The notes under the pieces are model-generated. The model did not search any database. It was not told where the DNA came from and was given only the letters and a program-made list of their open reading frames with translations. 14,709 nt of DNA from Caulobacter sp. CCH9-E1 (GTDB lineage Bacteria; Pseudomonadota; Alphaproteobacteria; Caulobacterales; Caulobacteraceae): positions 1-14,709 of the forward strand of contig NZ_LSJA01000322.1 in NCBI RefSeq assembly GCF_001556515.1, given 5' to 3'. Positions 1 to 7,221 of this stretch are shown in pieces; position 1 is the stretch's first letter, and the number at the start of each line of letters is the position of its first letter. The position numbers and the translations under genes are program-made.

Positions 1-95
1 TCATCCGCGCCGAGCGCGACGGCGTCGTCAAAGCCGTCAACGCCAAGGGCGGCGACCCGGTCGCCGCCGACGAGGTGCTGGTGGAGTTCGCCTGA
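1..95 (+). CDS. C-terminal end of a biotin-dependent carboxylase (partial)
   Basis: Only the last 30 codons are in the window, read from base 3 to the TGA at 93-95. The peptide has the pattern of the second half of a biotinyl/lipoyl carrier domain (DGVVKAV, then GDPV, then VLVEF), the beta-strands that follow the biotinylated lysine in acyl-CoA carboxylase alpha subunits. The biotin lysine itself lies upstream of the window. The family is probably 3-methylcrotonyl-, propionyl- or acetyl-CoA carboxylase, but the fragment cannot tell which. The stop overlaps the start of the next gene by one base (TGATG), so the following MerR gene is probably co-transcribed. A lipoyl domain of another enzyme is a less likely alternative. 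Confidence 0.72.
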   Translation, partial: IRAERDGVVKAVNAKGGDPVAADEVLVEFA

Positions 96-541
96 TGGAA
101 ACGGCCCTCCCCTCGTCGACGCCACTGGCCGCGCCTTGGCGCGTGGCGCCCATCCATCAAGCCGCGCGCCAGCTTGGCGTCACGTCCCGGACCTTGCGCC
201 ACTACGAAGACAAGGGCCTGGTTCAAGCGCATCGTCTGGCTGGCGGCGTCCGCGCCTACGATCCCCATGCTTTCGAAACCTTGAGGACCGTGGTCGCCCT
301 GCGCGAGGTGGGCCTGCCGATAGCCGCGATCCGACGTCTGATGGCGCTGCGCTCCGATCCGGCCGCGCAGAAGCGCGAGCTTGGCCTGGCTCTGGCGATG
401 ATCCTGGAGGACCGCAAGCGCGACGTCGTCCGCTTGCAGACGATGCTCGACACCGTCGGCAGTGATCCGGCCCAGCCGCCGTTCGCCGATCACGGGGCTG
501 GCGCGCAGGAAAGCCGCGAACCACCGGCCCGCTCGCGATGA
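95..541 (+). CDS. MerR-family transcriptional regulator
   Basis: The 148-residue protein has a MerR-type winged helix-turn-helix at about residues 17-85: the helix with QLGVTSRTLRHYEDKGLV, the wing with GGVRAYD, and a second helix-turn-helix with VVALREVGLPIAAIRRLM. A predicted coiled coil (about 95-125) would serve as dimer interface. After it comes a Pro/Ala-rich tail with no cysteines, so a metal- or redox-sensing role like SoxR or CueR is unlikely. It starts inside the stop codon of the carboxylase gene. MerR regulators next to acyl-CoA carboxylase genes occur in branched-chain amino-acid catabolism (LiuR type), so control of that upstream operon is a reasonable inference, but the ligand is unknown. 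Its stop overlaps the next start as ATGA. Confidence 0.9.
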   Translation: METALPSSTPLAAPWRVAPIHQAARQLGVTSRTLRHYEDKGLVQAHRLAGGVRAYDPHAFETLRTVVALREVGLPIAAIRRLMALRSDPAAQKRELGLALAMILEDRKRDVVRLQTMLDTVGSDPAQPPFADHGAGAQESREPPARSR

Positions 542-915
542 TTTCCCGCCAAGACTATGCCGGACCGATCACCAAGTCGGCGGAGGCGATGTTCGCCAGA
601 GCCGAACGCCGCGCGCGCCGCGCGCGCGGGGAGGCCGCGCGCGCCTCCCCCGCCTCGGCAGTCACTCGCTTTCTCGCCAAGCTCGGCCTCTCCGCCTCGA
701 CGCTGCGGCGTTGGGAGGAGGCCGGGGTCGTCGCGTTCGAGCGTCGGGCCGGTCGCCGCCTCCTCACCGACGAAGCCCTTGAGCGTGTTCGCCTAGTCGC
801 GCGCATGCGACGCGAGGGCTTTTCGGTTCGCGAAATCGCCTGGTGCTCGCCAGCCGTTCCGCCAAGCCTAGAGCACCTGCGGGCGGCGTTGGACGCGCGA
901 TTGACCCATCGCTAA
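538..915 (+). CDS. Second, MerR-like DNA-binding protein
   Basis: This 125-residue protein starts at the ATG that overlaps the stop of the first MerR gene (ATGA), a typical translational coupling site. The N-terminal 40 residues are very rich in Arg and Ala. From about residue 43 a MerR-like DNA-binding domain follows: FLAKLGLSASTLRRWEEAGVV, then a wing with AGRRLLTD, then VARMRREGFSVREIAW. The coiled-coil dimerisation helix normal in MerR proteins is nearly absent; only about 20 residues remain after the domain. It may therefore act as a partner or antagonist of the first protein, or bind DNA with another dimer mode. That is inference. One cysteine (in AWCSPAV) follows the domain. It converges on cobA with a 22-base gap. 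Confidence 0.8.
   Translation: MISRQDYAGPITKSAEAMFARAERRARRARGEAARASPASAVTRFLAKLGLSASTLRRWEEAGVVAFERRAGRRLLTDEALERVRLVARMRREGFSVREIAWCSPAVPPSLEHLRAALDARLTHR
628..650. repeat. Perfect 8-bp GC-rich inverted repeat inside the second MerR gene
   Basis: GGGGAGGC (628-635) and GCCTCCCC (643-650) are exact reverse complements, separated by seven bases of alternating C and G. The 20 bases before it (about 608-628) are also mostly alternating CG. It lies in the Arg/Ala-rich N-terminal coding stretch, so it may be a by-product of codon choice, or an mRNA structure that slows translation. Confidence 0.6.
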
Positions 916-951
916 GGGCTTCGTGTCGAAGAGCCGCTCATGCGAAAGCCC
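916..951. terminator. Possible bidirectional terminator between convergent genes
   Basis: In the short space between the second MerR gene and cobA, GGC-TTCG (917-923) pairs with CGAA-GCC (927-930 and 933-935) across a three-base loop with a two-base bulge. A wider alternative pairs GGGCTT (916-921) with AAGCCC (946-951), running into the last codons of cobA. There is no clear T tract on either strand, so termination is inferred from position and structure only. Confidence 0.4.
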
Positions 952-1708
952 TCTGGTCGGCGTGGTGACCGGATCGATTGGCCGCCAACGCGGCGACCTC
1001 GCCCACGACAATCAGCAGCGGCCCGCCTCCCCTCCGAAGCGGAGCGGCGCCGAGCTCGGCCAAGGTCATCTCCGCCAGCCGCGCATGCGGCGCGCCGGCG
1101 TTCTCGACGGCCGCCACGGGCGTCCCGGCGGCGCGGCCTTCGGCCATCAGCGCCCGGGCCCAGGCCGGCGCCGCCTCGGCGCCCATATAGACGGCCACCG
1201 TCGCCTCGGGATCGCCGCCCATCCGCCAGTCGCCCGCCACAGCGCCGTCCTCGACGCGCGCCGTGGTGAAGACGACGCGTCGCGCTTCGCCGCGATGGGT
1301 CAGCGGGAAGCCGAACTGGGCGGCGGCGGCGCAGGCGGCGGTGACTCCGGGCACCACCTCGGTCTCGAGGCCGAAGCGGTTCAGGAACGCCATCTCCTCC
1401 CCCACGCGGCCGAAGATCGAGGGGTCTCCGCCCTTCAGGCGCACGACTTGCAGACCTCGGCGCGCCAGGCGCAGCATCAAGCGATTGATCTCGTCCTGCT
1501 TCATGCTGGGCTTGCCGCCCCTCTTGCCGGTCTGGATCCGGACGCAGCCCGGCGGCGCCAGCGCGACGGCCTCTTCGGAGCACAGGGCGTCGTAGAGCAA
1601 GGCCCCCGCGCTCTCGACCGCGCGCACGGCGCGAACCGTCATGAGGTCCACCGGGCCGGGCCCGGCGCCGACCAGCAGCACCTTACCGAGCTTGTTTTTA
1701 ACCAGCAT
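938..1708 (-). CDS. cobA: Uroporphyrinogen-III C-methyltransferase (SUMT)
   Basis: The 256-residue cytoplasmic enzyme transfers two methyl groups from S-adenosylmethionine to uroporphyrinogen III, giving precorrin-2, the branch point to sirohaem and cobalamin. Family motifs are clear: VGAGPG (13-18), GKRGGK (61-66), the SAM-site run LKGGDPSIFGR (91-101) and VPGVTAA (119-125). It is a stand-alone SUMT without the dehydrogenase/chelatase half of CysG, so another enzyme must finish sirohaem. It is the last gene of the nitrate operon and supplies the cofactor of NirB. The start at 1708 lies inside the end of nasA (11-base overlap) and has AAGGAG seven bases upstream, within the nasA coding sequence. 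The tail after residue 240 is poorly conserved. A purely cobalamin role is possible but less likely here. Confidence 0.94.
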   Translation of the reverse strand: MLVKNKLGKVLLVGAGPGPVDLMTVRAVRAVESAGALLYDALCSEEAVALAPPGCVRIQTGKRGGKPSMKQDEINRLMLRLARRGLQVVRLKGGDPSIFGRVGEEMAFLNRFGLETEVVPGVTAACAAAAQFGFPLTHRGEARRVVFTTARVEDGAVAGDWRMGGDPEATVAVYMGAEAAPAWARALMAEGRAAGTPVAAVENAGAPHARLAEMTLAELGAAPLRRGGGPLLIVVGEVAALAANRSGHHADQRAFA

Positions 1709-4376
1709 GAACGGGCTCCTTGGGCGTTGCGAGAAAGGCGTTGATCAGGCGCGTGATTTCGGGACGGCACGATCCGCAGTTGGTCCCCGCCCCCGTCGCC
1801 TCGCCGACGGCGTCGGCCGTGTCCGCGCCCGCGGCGATCGCGGCGGTGACGGCCTTCGCGCCGACCTTTAGGCAGGCGCAGACCGTCGCCCCCTTTTCGA
1901 CCACCGCGCCTGGCGGGCGCCCGAACAGCAGGGCCGAGCGCGCTCCGGCCGTCAGTTCAGCCTGGAACAGATCGACCAGCCAGTCCCGGGGCGGCAGGCG
2001 ACCGGTCTTTGTCATGTAAAGAACGGCGACCAGCTGGTTGTCCTGCACCCAGGCCTCCCGGCGAGCTTCGGTCGCGGCGTCCTGGTAGGTGACGAGTTCG
2101 CCGGCCAGCCTCTTGGTCAGGGCCTTGCGGAGGGCGTCGCGCTCGAGAGCGTCGCCCCGGCCGGCGAACTCGTGCTGCTGGCAGGCGTCTTGGGGAATAC
2201 GCCGCCAGATTAGATCCGCCCCGAGCGGGGACTTGAGGGCGGATCGACTCAAGAAGAAGCCCTTCCAGGTCTCGCGATAGGGTCGCACGCGAGCGGGGGT
2301 GTGCTTGAACTCCGGCTGCCCCGAGGTCGGGTCAATGTTCGGCGCCACCAAACTGTTAGCCCGCCCAGATGGCGCGAAGGCGTCGGTCCAGTGCATGGGC
2401 ATGAACAGCGAGCCGCGGCGCTGACGATCGCTGATCTTGGCGATCGCCACCGCTTCCGCCTGCGCGGTCGTCACCCGGGCCAAGGCGCCGTCCTTCAGGC
2501 CCAACGCTTCGGCGTCGTCCGGATGGATTTCGACATAGGGCTCGGGGGCGTGGCGACAGAGGTCCGGGGCCAGGCCCGTTCGGGTCATGGTGTGCCACTG
2601 GTCGCGGATGCGGCCGGTGTTCAGCGACATCGGGAAGGCCGCGCTGGTCGCTTCGGCGGGCCCCTTCGGCGCGACCGGAACCATGCGGGCGCGACCGTCC
2701 GGGGTTTGAAAGCGACCGTCGACGAACAGGCGAGGCGTCCCCTCGCCGCCTGCCCCCACCGGCCATTGGAGTGGCGAGAGTTCGTCGTAAGCCTCTGGCG
2801 TCAAAGCCGAAAGGCCCGACAAGTTCAGAACGCGATCGCGGTTCTCATAGGCCGTGAGGCGCGCCCACTCGCGAAACACCGCCGCGTTGCTGGCCCAACC
2901 GAAGCCATCGAAACCCATGGCGCTAGCCACGTCGGCCATGATCCTCCAATCGGCGCGAGCTTGGCCCGGCGCGGGAAACAGGGCCCGCTGACGCGAGATG
3001 CGGCGCTCGGAATTGGTGACCGCGCCGTCCTTCTCGCCCCAGGCCAGGGCCGGCAGCTTGACGTGGGCGAAGGCTGTGGTGTCGGTCTCGACGCAGTCCG
3101 AGACCACGACAAAGGGGCACGCCGCCAGGGCTTCGCGGACCGCGCCGCTGGCCGGTAGGCTGACCGCCGGATTAGTGGCCATCACCCAGATCGCCTTGAT
3201 CCGTCCATCCCTGACGGCCTCGAACATCTCGACGGCCTTGAGCCCCGGCGCGCGGGCGGTGTCAGGCGCTCCCCAGAAGCGCGCGACGCGTTCGCGATCC
3301 TCGGGCGTGAAGTCCATGTGGCCGGCCAGGGTATTAGCCATGCCGCCCGTCTCGCGTCCGCCCATGGCGTTGGGTTGGCCGGTGATCGAGAATGGACAGG
3401 CGCCCGGCTTGCCAATCCGCCCGGTGGCGAGGTGGGCGTTGATGATGGCGAGGCCCTTGGCCACGCCCTGGGCGGACTGGTTCGCGCCCATCGAGAAAAG
3501 GCTGACCGTCCGCGCGTTCGCGGCGAACAGGTCATAGAAGGTCCGCAGGTCTTCGATCGCGACGCCGCAGTCGGCGGCGACAGCGCTGGCCGATTGGTCG
3601 ATTTCCGCAAGCGCGGCGGTGACTTGCTCGAAGCCGTTCACGTGATTGGCGATGTAGTCGCGGTCGATCGCGCCGCGCTGGATGAGGTCGGCAAGCAAGC
3701 CATTCCAGAGCCGCACGTCGCTTTGCGGGGCGATGGCCAGATGCAGGTCCGCCCCCTCGGCCGTGTCGGTGCGGCGGGGATCGATCACGACGTGCTTCTG
3801 GCCCCGCGCCCTGGCCTGCTCCATGCGGCGGAAGAGAACGGGATGGGTCCAGGCGGCGTTATGGCCGCTGAAGACGACCAGATTCGCCAGTTCCAAGTCC
3901 TCGTAGCAACCAGGCACGAGGTCCGCGCCGAAGGCCTGCTTGTGGGCGGCGACGGCCGAGGCCATGCAGAGGCGGCTGTTGGTGTCGATATTGCCCGAGC
4001 CGATGAAGCCCTTCATCAGCTTGTTGGCGACGTAGTAGTCCTCGGTCAGCAATTGGCCCGAGACGTAGAAAGCGACGCTGTCGGGACCGTGGCGGGCGAT
4101 CGTCTCCTTGAAACGCCGCGCCACCAGCGCGGCGGCCTCGTTCCAGCTCGCGCTCTTGCCGTTGATCGTCGGTTCCAGCAGCCGGCCTTCCAGGCCAACC
4201 GTGGCGCCGAGGGCCGAACCCTTGGAGCAGAGCCGGCCCAGGTTCGCGGGATGCGCCGCGTCCCCGGCGATCACGACCGAACGCCCCTCCCCCACCGCGC
4301 CCGCGACGCCGCATCCGACGCCACAATAGGCGCAGGTCGTCTTGACGGTTCGCGGGGCGCTGGAGCCGTCGGCCAT
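1698..4376 (-). CDS. nasA: Assimilatory nitrate reductase, catalytic subunit, with C-terminal [2Fe-2S] domain
   Basis: This 892-residue cytoplasmic molybdenum enzyme reduces nitrate to nitrite. The N-terminal [4Fe-4S] motif is Cys15-x2-Cys18-x3-Cys22 with Cys50. A molybdopterin oxidoreductase domain follows; the SRLC run places the likely Mo-ligand cysteine at residue 137. Other family marks are SGHNAAWTHP, GANQSAQG and the molydopterin-dinucleotide-binding C-terminal domain around DQWHTMTRTG. The last about 60 residues form a BFD-like [2Fe-2S] domain (CACLKVG, then NCGSCRPE), as in Klebsiella NasA, which probably receives electrons. There is no Tat signal peptide and no NapA-type export signal. 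No NADH-oxidising partner subunit is in the window, so the electron donor (ferredoxin, flavodoxin or a distant NasB/NasC type protein) is unknown. It starts three bases after the nirD stop. Confidence 0.95.
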   Translation of the reverse strand: MADGSSAPRTVKTTCAYCGVGCGVAGAVGEGRSVVIAGDAAHPANLGRLCSKGSALGATVGLEGRLLEPTINGKSASWNEAAALVARRFKETIARHGPDSVAFYVSGQLLTEDYYVANKLMKGFIGSGNIDTNSRLCMASAVAAHKQAFGADLVPGCYEDLELANLVVFSGHNAAWTHPVLFRRMEQARARGQKHVVIDPRRTDTAEGADLHLAIAPQSDVRLWNGLLADLIQRGAIDRDYIANHVNGFEQVTAALAEIDQSASAVAADCGVAIEDLRTFYDLFAANARTVSLFSMGANQSAQGVAKGLAIINAHLATGRIGKPGACPFSITGQPNAMGGRETGGMANTLAGHMDFTPEDRERVARFWGAPDTARAPGLKAVEMFEAVRDGRIKAIWVMATNPAVSLPASGAVREALAACPFVVVSDCVETDTTAFAHVKLPALAWGEKDGAVTNSERRISRQRALFPAPGQARADWRIMADVASAMGFDGFGWASNAAVFREWARLTAYENRDRVLNLSGLSALTPEAYDELSPLQWPVGAGGEGTPRLFVDGRFQTPDGRARMVPVAPKGPAEATSAAFPMSLNTGRIRDQWHTMTRTGLAPDLCRHAPEPYVEIHPDDAEALGLKDGALARVTTAQAEAVAIAKISDRQRRGSLFMPMHWTDAFAPSGRANSLVAPNIDPTSGQPEFKHTPARVRPYRETWKGFFLSRSALKSPLGADLIWRRIPQDACQQHEFAGRGDALERDALRKALTKRLAGELVTYQDAATEARREAWVQDNQLVAVLYMTKTGRLPPRDWLVDLFQAELTAGARSALLFGRPPGAVVEKGATVCACLKVGAKAVTAAIAAGADTADAVGEATGAGTNCGSCRPEITRLINAFLATPKEPVHAG

Positions 4377-4379
4377 CGG

Positions 4380-4730
4380 TCAGCTCGCCGCCACCGGCTG
4401 AGCCAGCAGGACGCGGCCATCCTTGACGCGCACCGGCACGATGGGCGTGCACCCCTTGCCGGCGTCGGCGCCGGTGGGCTGGCCGGTGGCCAGGTCGATG
4501 ACCCAGCTGTGCAGCGGACAGGTCACGCCGTGACCATGGACGATGCCCTGGCTCAAGGGGCCGTGTTTGTGTGGACAGCGATCGACTAGGGCGAACACCT
4601 GGCCATCGCCGGTGCGGAAGACGGCGACGTCGCCCTGGGCCGTGGCCACCCGACGCGCGCCGCGCTCGGGGATGTCGGTCACGGCGCCGACGTCGCGCCA
4701 GTCCGGGTCGATATGGGCTTGCAGGGTCAT
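4380..4730 (-). CDS. nirD: Nitrite reductase small subunit, Rieske-type
   Basis: The 116-residue protein is the small subunit of NAD(P)H-dependent assimilatory nitrite reductase. It has a Rieske fold with all four cluster ligands: Cys52-x-His54 and Cys71-x2-His74 in RCPHKHGPLSQG and TCPLHSW. Many NirD proteins, including that of E. coli, have lost these cysteines, so this one probably binds a [2Fe-2S] cluster. The start at 4730 gives an ATGA overlap with the nirB stop and matches the usual family length. A longer upstream reading frame in the same phase is only an antisense-free shadow of nirB and was not used. It sits between nirB and nasA in one operon. A general Rieske ferredoxin is the alternative, but position favours NirD. 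Confidence 0.92.
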   Translation of the reverse strand: MTLQAHIDPDWRDVGAVTDIPERGARRVATAQGDVAVFRTGDGQVFALVDRCPHKHGPLSQGIVHGHGVTCPLHSWVIDLATGQPTGADAGKGCTPIVPVRVKDGRVLLAQPVAAS

Positions 4731-7192
4731 TCGGCCGCCATCTCCATCGGAAGGGTCGCCATCGGCGCGAACTCGCCGGCCGCCACGCCGCCGGTGGCGC
4801 GCTCGGCCCAGGGATCGATCTGGGCGGTCTCCTGCGATTTCACGAAGCGGGCGTAGAGCGCCGCGCGGCTGTCGAGGTCGTCCACGGTGGCGGCCCGGAT
4901 CGTGTCGAGGCCCACCCGGGCCATCCACTTGTAGATCCGCTCCAGGTACCAGCCGCCTTCGCGGTACATCTGCATGACCGCGGCGATGACCTGGATTGTC
5001 TCTTTCTCGGTGGCGACCTTGGTCAGCACCTCGGTTCCCTGGATGTGCAGGCCCGCGGCGCCGCCGACGTGGATCTCGTAGCCGCTGTCGACGCAGATCA
5101 CGCCGATGTCCTTGCAGGTCGACTCCGCGCAGTTGCGGGGGCAGCCCGACACCGCCAGCTTGACCTTGGCCGGCGCCCACGAGCCCCACATGAACTTCTC
5201 GAGCTTGATCCCGAGGCCCGTGGAGTCCTGGGTGCCGAACCGGCACCAGTCGCTGCCGACGCACGTCTTCACCGTGCGTAGCCCCTTGGCGTAGGCGTGG
5301 CCGCTGACCATGCCGGCGGCGTTGAGGTCGGCCCACACCGTCGGCAGGTCGTCCTTCTTGACGCCCAGCAGATCGATGCGCTGGCCCCCTGTCACCTTGA
5401 CCGCCGGGATGGCGTACTTGTCGGCGACATCGGCGATGGCGCGTAGCTCGGCGGGGCTGGTCATGCCGCCCCACATCCTCGGCACGACCGAATAGGTCCC
5501 GTCCTTCTGGATGTTGGCGTGGACGCGCTCGTTGATGTAGCGCGACTGGCTGTCATCGACATACTCGCCCGGCCAGGCGCACAGCAGGTAGTAGTTCAGC
5601 GCCGGCCGGCACGAAGCGCAGCCGTCGGGCGTGGTCCATTCCAGGGCCTGCATGACCGCGGGCATGGACTTCAGCTCGAGCTCGACGATCGCCTTGCGCA
5701 CGTCGCCATGCGGGTGATGCGTGCACTTGCACATCGGCTTGGGACCGGTCTGGGCCTTGAAGCCGTCTCCGAGGGTCAGGCGGATGACCTGCTCGACCAG
5801 CGGCGTGCACGAGCCGCACGAGGCCGAGGCCTTGGTCACTGCGCGGACATCGTCCAGCGTGGTCAGGCCCTGGGCCGTGATGGCCCCCATGATCGCACCC
5901 TTGCAGACGCCGTTGCAGCCGCAGATCTCCTGCGTATCGGGCATGGCCGCAACGGCCGCGCTAGGGTCCAGGCCCGAAAGGCCCTCCGTGATCGCTTGCC
6001 CGAAGATCAGTGTCTCGCGGATCTCGGCGACATCCGTCCCCGCCCGCATCAGGTCGAAGTACCAGCCGCCGTCGGCCGCGTCGCCGAACAGCACCGCGCC
6101 GGCGACCTTGCCGTCCTCGATGACCACCCGCTTGTAGACCCCGCGCGCGGCGTCGCGGAACACGATGTCCTCGCAGCCGTCGCCGCCGGCGAACTTGCCG
6201 GCCGAGAAGACGTCGACGCCCGAGACCTTCAGGCGCGTCGAGAGGACAGAGCCTTGATAGACCCCCCGCCCCGCCGTCAGCGCCTCGGCCAACGCCCGGC
6301 ACATGTCCCAGATGGGCGCGACCAGACCATAGCAGTTCCCACGATGCTCGACGCATTCGCCCACGGCGAATACCGCCGGATCGGATGTGCGCATCGCGTC
6401 ATCGACGATGACCCCGCGATTGACCTGCAGGCCGGCGGCCTTGGCCAAGGAGGCGTTCGGACGGATCCCGACGGCCATGACCAGCAGGTCGCACGGCAGG
6501 ACGCGGCCGTCTTTGAGCTTAAGCCCGGCGACCTTCCCATTCTCGCCGACGATCTCCTCGGAATGCGCGCCCAGCACCGTCTCGACGCCGCGTTCGGCCA
6601 GCGCCTCGCGCAGCAGATAGCCGGCGCTTTCGTCCAGCTGGCGCTCCATCAGGACGTCCATCAGGTGGACGACCGTGGCGCCCATGCCGCGTCGGGCCAG
6701 GCCATAGGCGGCTTCGAGACCCAGCAGGCCGCCGCCGATGACCACGGCGCGGGCGCCCGGCTTGCCGGAGGCCTCGACCATCGCCTCAACGTCGTCGAGG
6801 TCGCGGAAGGTGACCACGCCCTTCAGATCCGAGCCCGGCAGCGGCAGGCGGAACGGGTCCGAGCCGGTCGCGAGGATCAGCTTGTCATAGCCGACCTCCA
6901 GGCCGCCCTCGGCGACCACCTTGCGGCCTTCGAGGTCGACCGCCGTGACGGCGCGCCCCGCGTGCAGGGTGATGGCGTTGTCGCGGTACCAGGCCTCGTC
7001 GTTGATGACGATGTCGTCGAAGGTCTTTTCGCCCGCCAGCACCGGCGAGAGCATGATGCGGTTGTAGTTCACCCGCGGCTCGGCGCCGAAGATGGTGATG
7101 TCATAGCGGGCGGGATCGCGCTTGAGCACTTCCTCGACCGCCCGGCAGCCGGCCATGCCGTTGCCGATGACGACCAGACGTTCTTTCGTCAT
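4727..7192 (-). CDS. nirB: Assimilatory nitrite reductase [NAD(P)H], large subunit
   Basis: The 821-residue enzyme reduces nitrite to ammonium with six electrons from NAD(P)H. Order of domains: FAD/NAD-binding oxidoreductase (GNGMAG at 10-15, GGGLLG at 153-158, to about 410); a BFD-like [2Fe-2S] domain with Cys424, Cys426, Cys459 and Cys462; a second cysteine-rich stretch (Cys488/490 and 525/528); the ferredoxin-like half domain (about 555-625); and the sirohaem/[4Fe-4S] domain with Cys644-x5-Cys650 and Cys684-x3-Cys688, the standard ligand set. The start at 7192 (MTKERLVVIGNG) places the dinucleotide motif at the usual distance; the frame is open to 7807, but that part is antisense-phase overlap with the transporter gene. 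It lies 29 bases after the transporter stop and overlaps nirD by four bases. The Shine-Dalgarno is weak. Confidence 0.96.
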   Translation of the reverse strand: MTKERLVVIGNGMAGCRAVEEVLKRDPARYDITIFGAEPRVNYNRIMLSPVLAGEKTFDDIVINDEAWYRDNAITLHAGRAVTAVDLEGRKVVAEGGLEVGYDKLILATGSDPFRLPLPGSDLKGVVTFRDLDDVEAMVEASGKPGARAVVIGGGLLGLEAAYGLARRGMGATVVHLMDVLMERQLDESAGYLLREALAERGVETVLGAHSEEIVGENGKVAGLKLKDGRVLPCDLLVMAVGIRPNASLAKAAGLQVNRGVIVDDAMRTSDPAVFAVGECVEHRGNCYGLVAPIWDMCRALAEALTAGRGVYQGSVLSTRLKVSGVDVFSAGKFAGGDGCEDIVFRDAARGVYKRVVIEDGKVAGAVLFGDAADGGWYFDLMRAGTDVAEIRETLIFGQAITEGLSGLDPSAAVAAMPDTQEICGCNGVCKGAIMGAITAQGLTTLDDVRAVTKASASCGSCTPLVEQVIRLTLGDGFKAQTGPKPMCKCTHHPHGDVRKAIVELELKSMPAVMQALEWTTPDGCASCRPALNYYLLCAWPGEYVDDSQSRYINERVHANIQKDGTYSVVPRMWGGMTSPAELRAIADVADKYAIPAVKVTGGQRIDLLGVKKDDLPTVWADLNAAGMVSGHAYAKGLRTVKTCVGSDWCRFGTQDSTGLGIKLEKFMWGSWAPAKVKLAVSGCPRNCAESTCKDIGVICVDSGYEIHVGGAAGLHIQGTEVLTKVATEKETIQVIAAVMQMYREGGWYLERIYKWMARVGLDTIRAATVDDLDSRAALYARFVKSQETAQIDPWAERATGGVAAGEFAPMATLPMEMAAE

Positions 7193-7221
7193 GGGTCTAT
7201 CTCGCTTGTCGGAGGGAAAGA

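Noticed and set aside
3318..4589. 423-codon plus-strand open frame opposite nasA and nirD
   Set aside because: Shadow frame crossing two real genes on the other strand; no recognisable family.
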